Assembly (NCBI GenBank): GCA_050742535.1
Contig: JBOGIQ010000231.1
Span: 1-9,632 of the forward strand
Length of the DNA stretch: 9,632 bases
From: Gp6-AA40 sp050742535
GTDB taxonomy: Bacteria > Acidobacteriota > Vicinamibacteria > Vicinamibacterales > UBA2999
Direction: 5' to 3'
The position numbers were made by a program, and so were the translations under genes. The notes under the pieces were generated by a model. It saw only the letters and a program-made list of their open reading frames with translations. It searched no databases and was not told the origin of the DNA. Below are positions 1-5,812 of this stretch, in pieces. The number at the start of each line of letters is the position of its first letter. Positions within the stretch are counted from its first letter, which is position 1.

Positions 1-1
1 C

Positions 2-1120
2 GATCGGCCGGCGTCCGATCGCCTGTTCCGTTCGGCGCTGATGGCGCTGGTGCCGTATCCGCAGCGGATGCGGCTGGCGATGCTTCCCCTCGCCTTGATA
101 GGTCCACTCGTGCGGGCGATCGGTCGTGCATTGATGGCACCCCGTAAAGGGGTGCCCTACGAAACTGGAGGCGTGCCCGCCGACGGCAAGAGCGTGGAGT
201 CCGGCTTCAGCCGGATTGACGCCGGCGTCCGCCAGCCGCAGCCGTCTGCGGAGCCGGGCCTGCGGCAGCGGATTGGTGCGGCGCTGGCGTTGTCGCCGCC
301 CGTGTCGTTGCGCTCGATGTTCGGCCGCCTGGCGGAGCACACACCCGCGGCCGGTGAGGCGCGCATGAAGGTCGCGGTGCTGACCGGCTGTGTGCAGCGC
401 CTGTCGTTCGCCGACGTGAACCGTGCGACCGTGAACGTCCTCGCGGCAGAGGGATGCCGCGTCGACGCGCCCGCGGCACAAGGCTGTTGCGGTGCATTGC
501 CGCTCCACGCGGGGCATATCGATCAGGCGCGGCGGCTGGCGAAGCACAACATCGAGGTATTCGAGGCGGCAGGCGTCGATCGGATCGTCGTCAACGCCGC
601 CGGCTGCGGGTCGGCGATGAAGGAATACAAGGACCTGCTGGCCGCGGATCCGGCGTGGGCCGCGCGCGCGCACGCGTTCAGCGCGAAGGTGCGCGACGTC
701 TCGGAGCTGCTCACGGAACTCGGCGAACCACGCGCACCGCGCCAGCCGATTCGCGCCCGCGTCGTCTATCACGACGCCTGTCACCTGGCGCACGGGCAGG
801 GCGTCCGCGCGCAGCCGCGTGCGCTCCTTCAGGCCATCCCCGGGATCGAGCTCCTGACGCCAGCCGAATCTGACATCTGCTGCGGCAGCGCTGGCATTTA
901 CAACCTCGTTCAACCCGAGCCCGCGGCGGCGCTTGGCGCCCGCAAGGCGCGGCACATCGCCGCGCTCGACCCCGACATGATCGCCACGGCCAATCCGGGG
1001 TGCACGCTGCAAATCTCGGCGGCGGCGCGCGTCCTGGGGTATAAATGGCCCGTCTTTCACCCCATTCAGCTGCTCGACGCCTCGATTCGCGGGAAGACTC
1101 TGCGCGGCGCTCGTCGGTAG
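2..1120 (+). CDS. glcF: Glycolate oxidase iron-sulfur subunit GlcF, 5'-truncated
   Basis: The frame is open to the left edge, so the true start lies outside; the ATG at 41 is probably internal. 372 residues are visible. Two cysteine-rich CCG domains are seen. Domain 1 has GCVQ (nt 386-397), QGCCG (479-493) and NAAGCG (593-610). Domain 2 has DACH (773-784), DICCGSAG (872-895) and NPGC (992-1003). Twin CCG domains follow two N-terminal 4Fe-4S ferredoxin motifs in GlcF; those motifs would lie upstream. In the family GlcF passes electrons from the flavin subunits GlcD/GlcE, which oxidise glycolate or a related 2-hydroxy acid, to the quinone pool at the inner membrane. The permease gene 44 bp downstream supports this role. 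About 40 residues between the leading helical segment and CCG domain 1 look inserted and coincide with palindromic repeats. Alternatives are other twin-CCG proteins such as LldE/LutA-like or HdrD-like subunits, which is less likely given the sequence before CCG 1. Confidence 0.82.
   Translation, partial: DRPASDRLFRSALMALVPYPQRMRLAMLPLALIGPLVRAIGRALMAPRKGVPYETGGVPADGKSVESGFSRIDAGVRQPQPSAEPGLRQRIGAALALSPPVSLRSMFGRLAEHTPAAGEARMKVAVLTGCVQRLSFADVNRATVNVLAAEGCRVDAPAAQGCCGALPLHAGHIDQARRLAKHNIEVFEAAGVDRIVVNAAGCGSAMKEYKDLLAADPAWAARAHAFSAKVRDVSELLTELGEPRAPRQPIRARVVYHDACHLAHGQGVRAQPRALLQAIPGIELLTPAESDICCGSAGIYNLVQPEPAAALGARKARHIAALDPDMIATANPGCTLQISAAARVLGYKWPVFHPIQLLDASIRGKTLRGARR
131..251. repeat. Cluster of three palindromes inserted in frame in glcF
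   Basis: Three hairpins lie side by side inside the glcF frame. The first has a perfect 8-bp stem (136-143 with 149-156, loop GTAAA). The second has an 8-bp stem with one G-T pair (198-205 with 210-217, loop TTCA). The third has a perfect 6-bp stem (236-241 with 246-251, loop CCGT). The encoded stretch is rich in Gly, Pro, Ser and charged residues and does not look like the helical linker expected here in GlcF. I infer insertion of dispersed palindromic repeat units that kept the frame. The second hairpin resembles the one at 5771-5796 in loop and 5' flank. The inserted origin is not proven without homologous proteins. Confidence 0.6.
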
Positions 1121-1148
1121 CCTGGGGCCTGTGGCCTGAGCCCTGAGG
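1121..1148 (+). repeat. Four tandem heptamers after glcF
   Basis: Starting on the base after the glcF stop codon, four 7-nt units follow in exact phase: CCTGGGG, CCTGTGG, CCTGAGC, CCTGAGG. They fill most of the 44-bp gap before the permease and end just before its Shine-Dalgarno. The same 7-nt periodicity, with other units, occurs after rpsL and before fusA. Heptanucleotide short tandem repeats (STRR) are known from cyanobacteria; any relation is only an analogy. Confidence 0.7.
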
Positions 1149-1164
1149 CCTTCCAAGAGGAGCT

Positions 1165-2859
1165 ATGTGGCAGCACAACTATGAACCGATAGGCGGCAGT
1201 CTGGCACTGTCCGCGGTGGTCGCCGCCATCCCCATCGTGGTGCTGTTCGTGATGCTCGGCGTCCTGCGGAAGGCCGCCTGGATCTCGGCGCTCGCGGCGC
1301 TGGTCTCGGCGCTGATCGTTGCGCTGGTCGCCTATGGCATGCCGGCCGACCTGGCGGTGATTTCCACGATCTATGGCGCGGCCTACGGTGTGTTTCCGAT
1401 CGCGTGGATCGTTTTTGCGTCGATCATGCTGTATCGCCTGGCGGTCGACACCGGCAAGTTCGAGATCATCAAGGACTCGGTTGGCAGTCTGACGGACGAT
1501 CGCCGGCTGCAGGCGATGTTCATCGCCTTTTCGTTCGGCGCGTTCATCGAAGGCGCTGCCGGCTTCGGCGCTCCGGTCGCGGTCTCCGGCGCCATGCTGG
1601 CAGGGCTCGGCTTCAATCCGTTCTACGCGGCCGGCATCTGCCTGCTGGCGAACACCGCGCCGGTGGCGTTCGGATCGATCGGCATCCCGGTTACTACACT
1701 CGCCAACGTCACCGGCCTGCCGGTGCTGCAGCTGAGCGGCACCGTCGGCATGCTGTGCGCGATGATTTCCATCGTCATCCCCGGCTACCTGGTCGTCGTC
1801 ATGGCCGGGGCCAAGCGGGCGCTTGAAGTGCTGCCGGCGATCATTGCCTGCGGCCTGTCGTTTGCGGCCGTGCAGTTCTACGTCTCGAGGACCAAAGGGC
1901 CCGAGCTCACCGACATTCTGAGCTCGCTGACCTGCATCGTGGTGATGATTGCGGTGCTGAAGTTCTGGAAGCCCGCCAGCATCATGCGGCTCGAGGGCGA
2001 TCAGCCGGTGTCAGTAACGAAGTCGAAGCATACGGGCGGGCAGATCTTCATGGCCTGGGCGCCATATCTCCTGCTGGTCGTGTTCGTACTGGCGTGGGGC
2101 GAACGCTCGATCAAGCCAACCATCAATGAGCTTGGCAACTCGCTCATCCCGGCGACGCTGCCAACCATAGCCGGCTCCGCCGACGGGATGGTGGCAACGC
2201 GACTGACCGTGCCGGGGCTGCATAACCAGATCACGCGTGTCGAGCCGGTGGTGCCGAAGCCGACGCCTTACGCCGCGCCTTACGAGCTGAACTGGCTGAG
2301 TGCGTCAGGAACGGCATGTTTCCTGGCGATCCTCGCGACGGCGCTCGTGCTGCGAGTGCGTCCACGTCAGGTCGTGAAAACCTACGTGGACACGTTCAAG
2401 CAGCTGAAGTTCGCGATCCTGACGATCGCGTCGATGCTTGGTCTCGCGTACTTGATGAACTATTCGGGGATGACCTCCACTCTTGGCCTCGCGATGGCTG
2501 CGAGCGGCAGTTTGTTCCCGTTCTTCAGCGCGATGGTGGGCTGGCTTGGCGTGTTCCTGACCGGCAGCGATACGTCGGCGAACGCGCTTTTCGGCAACCT
2601 TCAGGTGGTGACGGCGAACGCGATCGGCCTCAACCCAATCCTGACGGCTTCAGTGAACTCGGCCGCCGGCGTGATGGGCAAGATGATTTCGGTGCAAAGC
2701 ATCGCCGTCGCCGTGGCGGCGACCGGGATGACCCGTGCCGACGAGAGCCGGCTCTTCCGTTTCACTATCAAGCACAGCGTGCTGCTGATGACGGCGATGG
2801 GCATCATCTCGATGCTGTTCGCCTACGTCTTCCCGCAGGCGGTGCCGACAGTGCCGTAA
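1165..2859 (+). CDS. L-lactate/glycolate permease, LldP/GlcA (LctP) family
   Basis: This 564-residue polytopic inner-membrane protein has the usual family length (about 530-570). It belongs to the lactate permease family (TC 2.A.14), thought to import L-lactate, D-lactate or glycolate by proton symport. Family signatures are FIEGAAGFGAPVAV (127-140), LLANTAPVAFGSIGIPV (160-176), GSDTSANALFGNLQ (467-480) and GKMISVQSIAVA (505-516). Hydrophobic segments run from residue 13 to 557, with a longer polar loop at about 311-378 ending in the PYELNWLSASGTA stretch typical of the family. The start is supported by a strong AAGAGGAG at 1155-1162 and by the typical N-terminus MWQHNYEPIGG. It lies 44 bp after glcF with no obvious terminator between, so co-transcription is likely. 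The glcF neighbour favours glycolate or lactate as substrate; sequence alone does not separate LldP from GlcA. Position 510 is Val where I recall Pro in most homologues. Confidence 0.92.
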   Translation: MWQHNYEPIGGSLALSAVVAAIPIVVLFVMLGVLRKAAWISALAALVSALIVALVAYGMPADLAVISTIYGAAYGVFPIAWIVFASIMLYRLAVDTGKFEIIKDSVGSLTDDRRLQAMFIAFSFGAFIEGAAGFGAPVAVSGAMLAGLGFNPFYAAGICLLANTAPVAFGSIGIPVTTLANVTGLPVLQLSGTVGMLCAMISIVIPGYLVVVMAGAKRALEVLPAIIACGLSFAAVQFYVSRTKGPELTDILSSLTCIVVMIAVLKFWKPASIMRLEGDQPVSVTKSKHTGGQIFMAWAPYLLLVVFVLAWGERSIKPTINELGNSLIPATLPTIAGSADGMVATRLTVPGLHNQITRVEPVVPKPTPYAAPYELNWLSASGTACFLAILATALVLRVRPRQVVKTYVDTFKQLKFAILTIASMLGLAYLMNYSGMTSTLGLAMAASGSLFPFFSAMVGWLGVFLTGSDTSANALFGNLQVVTANAIGLNPILTASVNSAAGVMGKMISVQSIAVAVAATGMTRADESRLFRFTIKHSVLLMTAMGIISMLFAYVFPQAVPTVP

Positions 2860-2897
2860 ACGTTCTTTTTGCCTCGACAGTATTCGTCTGCGTTGCG

Positions 2898-2926
2898 GCG
2901 ACGGTCGGGGTGTGCCCGGCCGTCGC
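2898..2926 (+). other. Strong hairpin just upstream of the Rieske gene
   Basis: A 12-bp stem with one T-G pair (2898-2909 with 2915-2926) closes a 5-nt loop. It lies in the 83-bp gap between the permease and Rieske genes and ends 16 nt before the Rieske ATG. No T-run follows it, so it is not a classical intrinsic terminator on this strand. It could slow polymerase, shield the weakly marked Rieske start or stabilise a processed 3' end. The rest of the gap shows no convincing promoter. Confidence 0.5.
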
Positions 2927-2942
2927 ACTAGAATCGAGCTAC

Positions 2943-3425
2943 ATGAACGTTTCCCAGCATCCGGACCCCGCCGGCCGCCGCCGGTTCCTTACTCGAATCA
3001 TCACGTCAATTCATGCACTCATTACCGCCGCCGTTGGCGTCATCGTCGGCGGATCGATCCTGTCGCCCGTGTTCGGGCGCCGCGAAGAGAACTGGTTAAC
3101 CGCGGCAAATCTTGCCGAAATCCCGGCGACAGGCCCCCTCCCGGTCACCATACGCGTCGCCCACAGCGACGGGTACAACCAGGTCGTAGAGCGGCGGAGC
3201 GTGTTCCTCGTCAAGACCGGTGAGACCGAGGTCATCGCGCTGGATTCGACCTGCACGCATCTCGGGTGTCGCGTCAGCTGGGATGCGGAAGCCAAGCTGC
3301 TCAGATGCCCATGCCATGGCGGCGTCTATGACACGACCGGAGCCGTAAAGGCAGGGCCGCCTCCCCGTGCGCTGGCCCGTTTGATGACCCGGATCGAAGA
3401 CGGGCAGGTTCAGGTCCAGCTGTAA
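2943..3425 (+). CDS. Rieske [2Fe-2S] protein of a cytochrome bc-type complex
   Basis: This 160-residue protein (petA/qcrA type) takes electrons from quinol and passes them to cytochrome c through a [2Fe-2S] cluster on the outer face of the membrane. The N-terminus has a twin-arginine motif (GRRRFLT, residues 11-17) before a hydrophobic anchor (about 19-41), as expected for Tat-exported Rieske proteins kept as membrane anchors. The Rieske boxes are CTHLGC (104-109) and CPCHGG (122-127). By family precedent C104, H106, C122 and H125 hold the cluster, and C109-C124 form the disulfide. A GPPPRAL segment (138-144) follows, as is usual after box 2. ATG 2943 is chosen because the Tat motif starts soon after it; the frame stays open far upstream but over antisense-like residues. 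The Shine-Dalgarno is weak (GAGCT). Its stop overlaps the next start by one base (TAATG), so translation is probably coupled. Confidence 0.92.
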   Translation: MNVSQHPDPAGRRRFLTRIITSIHALITAAVGVIVGGSILSPVFGRREENWLTAANLAEIPATGPLPVTIRVAHSDGYNQVVERRSVFLVKTGETEVIALDSTCTHLGCRVSWDAEAKLLRCPCHGGVYDTTGAVKAGPPPRALARLMTRIEDGQVQVQL

Positions 3426-5008
3426 TGCGTCCTGTCCGCGCGCTCATCGACTGGCTCGATTCACGTACCGGCATTCGGGCTGGCAGGAAACGCCTCCTCG
3501 ACGAAGAGCTGCCGGCGGGAGTGGGCTGGTGGTTCGTGACCGGCAGCGTCATCCTGATGCTGCTCACCGTGCAGCTCGTGACCGGTGTGGCGCTGACCTT
3601 CTACTACGTGCCGTCGCCGGAATTTGCGTACGACAGCGTTCGCTACGTCATGGAGCGCGTCACGTTCGGGGCGTTCCTGCGCGGCCTGCACTTTTTCGGC
3701 GCCAGCTTCATCGTCGTTGCCGCGGTCATCCACATGATCCGCGTCGTCGCGCTCGGCTCGTACAAGAAGCCGCGCGAGGTGACCTGGATTACCGGTGTGA
3801 CCCTCCTGTTGATCATTCTGGGTTTCGCGCTGAGCGGCTATCTGCTCCCCTGGGACCAGAAGGCGTACTGGGCGACGACGGTCACGATCAACATCGCGCG
3901 CAGCGGCCCGTTCGGAGAGTTCATCGCCGGCGTGCTGATGGGTGGCGAGACGCTCGGCGCCCTCACGCTGCTGCGCTGGTACGCGGCGCATGTGTTCCTG
4001 CTGCCGGCTGCGCTGATTGCGTTCGTTGTCGCGCATCTCTACCTGATGCGCAGACACGGCATCTCAGGCGCCCTGAAACACGTCGAGGGGCCGGCGAGAC
4101 CGTTCTATCCCGACCACGCACTCAAGGACACCCTCGTCGGCGCCGTGGTTTTCTCGCTGCTATTGACCTTTGCCATCGTCTTCCGGCCCCCGCTCGACAC
4201 GGTCGCCAACCCGACGGACGCCACCTATGTGCCGCGGCCGGAGTGGTACTTCCTCAGCCTGTTCCAGCTGTTGAAGTACTTCCCCGGTCCGCTCGAGCCA
4301 ATTGCAACGATGGTGATACCGGGAGTCGTGGTCGGGCTGCTCTTTCTGCTTCCATTTATCGACTCTCGACCTGACCGCCATCCGCTGAAGCGTCCGCTCG
4401 TGACCGGTGGCTTCGGGCTGATCGGTCTGACCATCATCGTCCTGACTTACCTCGGCTATCAGGACACCCCAGCCCACGCGGATCCGGCGCGCTGGAGTCC
4501 ACTGGCGATAGCGGGGAAGGAGATCGCCACGGATCAGCGGTGCGTGACGTGCCACCGGCCGGGCGGCGCCGCCAATCCGATTCCCGAGATCCGGGCTCGA
4601 CGGGACGAGGAGTGGCTGCTGTCCCATTCCCGTGACCCCGAGGTGATCGCCCCCGGGCTTCGTCCACCGCCGAGCGGTGGTCTTGGCCCCGGCCAGGCCT
4701 ACGCCATCGTGGCCTACCTGCGGAAAAAGCGCGTCGGGGTTGAGCCGCCCGCGATAAACGGCGGCGAGCGGCAGGCCGCCCTGGTTCTGGGAACCTACTG
4801 CGCCACGTGTCACATGATTGACGGGGAAGGGGCGTCGGCGGCCCCGGACTTGTCCCGAATCGGGGCAGCGCGGGACGCCAAATGGCTTCGCCAGTGGATA
4901 GCTGAGCCGGAGGCGGTCGACGCATTTGCCACCATGCCGCCATTTGGGAACGTTCTGCGCGAGGCTCAGATGACGGCTATCGTCAACTATCTGGCGAACC
5001 GGAAGTAA
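3425..5008 (+). CDS. Cytochrome b/b6 fused to a C-terminal dihaem cytochrome c
   Basis: This 527-residue quinol-oxidising core subunit has b-haem ligand pairs at H89/H103 and H189/H204. The 14-residue gap in the second pair is the b6-type spacing. The Qo motif PEWY is at 272-275. I count four helices in the b6 part (about 35-60, 85-110, 121-141, 183-208) and three in the subunit-IV-like part (234-253, 292-311, 327-345). Seven helices would put residues 350-527 in the periplasm, where haem c is attached. That tail has CVTCH (373-377) and CATCH (459-463). M504 in MPPF is the likely distal ligand of the second haem; the first has no Met nearby. The chloroplast haem-ci cysteine position appears to be Val38, so no covalent ci is expected. 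The protein probably works with the upstream Rieske subunit as a bc complex carrying its own cytochrome c. No c1 or subunit-IV gene follows, and the next 366 bp are non-coding. Confidence 0.93.
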   Translation: MRPVRALIDWLDSRTGIRAGRKRLLDEELPAGVGWWFVTGSVILMLLTVQLVTGVALTFYYVPSPEFAYDSVRYVMERVTFGAFLRGLHFFGASFIVVAAVIHMIRVVALGSYKKPREVTWITGVTLLLIILGFALSGYLLPWDQKAYWATTVTINIARSGPFGEFIAGVLMGGETLGALTLLRWYAAHVFLLPAALIAFVVAHLYLMRRHGISGALKHVEGPARPFYPDHALKDTLVGAVVFSLLLTFAIVFRPPLDTVANPTDATYVPRPEWYFLSLFQLLKYFPGPLEPIATMVIPGVVVGLLFLLPFIDSRPDRHPLKRPLVTGGFGLIGLTIIVLTYLGYQDTPAHADPARWSPLAIAGKEIATDQRCVTCHRPGGAANPIPEIRARRDEEWLLSHSRDPEVIAPGLRPPPSGGLGPGQAYAIVAYLRKKRVGVEPPAINGGERQAALVLGTYCATCHMIDGEGASAAPDLSRIGAARDAKWLRQWIAEPEAVDAFATMPPFGNVLREAQMTAIVNYLANRK

Positions 5009-5035
5009 GGCCCCTAGCGGGATTACGTTCCTGCA

Positions 5036-5044
5036 TGCTATATT
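5036..5044 (+). promoter_or_regulatory. Candidate extended -10 promoter
   Basis: TGCTATATT matches an extended -10 (TGn + TATATT) in an AT-richer patch just after the bc operon. No good -35 lies 16-18 bp upstream, which extended -10 promoters can tolerate. Transcription would begin near 5051, a few bases before the first hairpin of the structured element, and could continue into the str operon. Confidence 0.5.
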
Positions 5045-5050
5045 CGTCAG

Positions 5051-5240
5051 GTTCTATTGGGGTTAGGACACCCTATCTAGCCCCGTGTCTACCGGAAGGT
5101 CTTGACGACCTTCCTTGGGTCTGCCGGAACGCCCGTGAAGGGTAACAGGGCGTTCGCTGGTGGATAAGAGCGTTTAGCTCCCCGGGCCTGCTGCGCCGAG
5201 CGGCACGCCCCCGCGACATAAACAGTTAGGGTCACCAGCT
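5051..5240 (+). ncRNA. Candidate structured RNA or leader upstream of rpsL, family unknown
   Basis: Dense inverted repeats fit one compact RNA. H1 pairs 5059-5066 with 5077-5084 (8 bp, one G-T; loop 5067-5076). H2 pairs 5094-5101 with 5107-5114 (8 bp perfect, loop TTGAC). H3 pairs 5127-5134 with 5148-5155 (8 bp perfect, 13-nt loop). P4 pairs 5156-5162 with 5233-5239 (7 bp perfect) and abuts H3 directly. Inside P4, 5172-5176 pairs with 5219-5223, and H5 pairs 5189-5194 with 5200-5205. The H1 loop (ACCCTA, 5070-5075) can pair with TAGGGT at 5227-5232 or with AGGGT (5139-5143) in the H3 loop, a possible pseudoknot or kissing pair. There is no credible reading frame. I saw no tmRNA, RNase P, SRP, tRNA or common riboswitch consensus. 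It may be an independent small RNA or a cis-acting str leader. Boundaries are approximate. Confidence 0.5.
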
Positions 5241-5256
5241 GCAAGCGCCAGGCGTC

Positions 5257-5270
5257 GCGCGTTCGCGCGC
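5257..5270 (+). other. GC hairpin with UUCG loop
   Basis: A 5-bp all-GC stem (5257-5261 with 5266-5270) closes a TTCG tetraloop about 17 nt after the structured element. CCCGTCTT follows, not a T-run, so it is at best a weak terminator. It could instead be part of the rpsL leader. Confidence 0.35.
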
Positions 5271-5300
5271 CCCGTCTTCAGGCTTGCCGCGACGTGTCGG

Positions 5301-5330
5301 TTGTGAGCTCGCAGCCGGCGCGGATGTATT
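5301..5330 (+). promoter_or_regulatory. Weak candidate promoter for the str operon
   Basis: TTGTGA (5301-5306) and TGTATT (5325-5330) are 18 bp apart and resemble -35 and -10 boxes. Transcription would start near 5337, giving a leader of about 38 nt to the rpsL ATG. The match is modest. The only other promoter candidate in the gap is the extended -10 at 5036-5044. Confidence 0.3.
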
Positions 5331-5374
5331 GAGCGCGAGGCGCAGCTTTTCGGCTGTACGCCGTTTGAGGATCA

Positions 5375-5749
5375 ATGCCGACTATCAGTCAGCTCGTCCG
5401 CCAGGGACGCGAGAAGATCGTCACCAAGACGAAGAGTCCGGCGCTGCAGGTCAGCCCGCAGAAGCGCGGCGTCTGCGTGCGCGTGTTCACGCAAACGCCG
5501 AAGAAGCCCAACTCGGCGCTGCGCAAGGTCGCGCGCGTGCGGCTCACGAACGGCATCGAGGTGACGACCTACATTCCCGGCGTCGGCCACAACCTGCAGG
5601 AGCACTCGCTGGTGCTCATTCGCGGCGGCCGCGTGAAGGATCTTCCTGGTGTGCGGTATCACGTCGTCCGCGGGACGCTCGACGCGGTCGGCGTTCAGGG
5701 ACGCAAGCAGGGTCGATCGAAATACGGCGCCAAGAGACCGAAGCAATAG
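5375..5749 (+). CDS. rpsL: 30S ribosomal protein S12
   Basis: This 124-residue protein is full length for bacterial S12, from MPTISQLVRQG to SKYGAKRPKQ. S12 sits at the decoding centre of the 30S subunit and contributes to tRNA selection accuracy. The decoding loops PKKPNSALRK (42-51) and RVKDLPGVRYH (86-96) are intact. K43 and K88 (counting Met) have the streptomycin-sensitive residues, and D89 is the residue that can be beta-methylthiolated. GAGGA at 5367-5371 provides the Shine-Dalgarno, with short spacing. It is the first gene of the str operon; rpoB/rpoC, frequent upstream neighbours, are replaced here by the bc-complex genes. Confidence 0.98.
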   Translation: MPTISQLVRQGREKIVTKTKSPALQVSPQKRGVCVRVFTQTPKKPNSALRKVARVRLTNGIEVTTYIPGVGHNLQEHSLVLIRGGRVKDLPGVRYHVVRGTLDAVGVQGRKQGRSKYGAKRPKQ

Positions 5750-5771
5750 GGATCAGGGATCAGGGATCAGG
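5749..5771 (+). repeat. Three tandem heptamers after rpsL
   Basis: Three perfect copies of GGGATCA (5749-5755, 5756-5762, 5763-5769) plus two bases of a fourth begin on the last base of the rpsL stop codon. They occupy the 5' third of the rpsL-rpsG gap and lead directly into the palindrome at 5771-5796. Confidence 0.8.
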
Positions 5772-5796
5772 TAGAGGCCGACCTTCAGGTCGGCCT
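5771..5796 (+). repeat. GTAGAG-type palindrome with TTCA loop, rpsL-rpsG gap
   Basis: A perfect 9-bp stem (5775-5783 with 5788-5796) closes a TTCA loop and is preceded by GTAGAG. An AAGGA (5797-5801) and GAAGAG (5805-5810), possible Shine-Dalgarno elements of rpsG, follow at once. The loop and flank match the hairpin inside glcF (195-217), so it looks like a dispersed repeat. In E. coli S7 binds the rpsL-rpsG intercistronic RNA to repress rpsG and fusA; whether this hairpin has that role is unknown. No T-run follows, so termination is unlikely. Confidence 0.65.
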
Positions 5797-5812
5797 AAGG
5801 ACACGAAGAGAT

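Noticed and set aside
41..43. ATG at 41 as the true start of glcF
   Set aside because: The frame continues upstream to the window edge with GlcF-like residues, and the protein would lack the N-terminal ferredoxin domains, so truncation by the window is the better reading.
2316..2942. Upstream extension of the Rieske frame to residue-like sequence within the permease
   Set aside because: The extension is an out-of-frame reading of the permease gene; the Tat motif and anchor fit a start at 2943.
5051..5240. Structured element as tRNA, tmRNA, RNase P RNA, SRP RNA or a common riboswitch
   Set aside because: No T-loop GGTTCGA, tmRNA tag frame, RNase P GGAAAGTCC-type core, SRP tetraloop motif or known riboswitch core could be found. 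A short likeness to the 6S 3' segment (AAGGGTAACAG) is not backed by a 6S-like long hairpin.
5257..5278. Intrinsic terminator after the structured element
   Set aside because: The stem is only 5 bp and the following bases are not a T-run, so I list it only as a hairpin.
5498..5650. Streptomycin-resistance changes in rpsL
   Set aside because: K43 and K88 (with Met counted) are the ordinary sensitive residues.
5749..5771. CRISPR-like array
   Set aside because: The units are 7 nt, contiguous and without spacers, so this is a simple tandem repeat.
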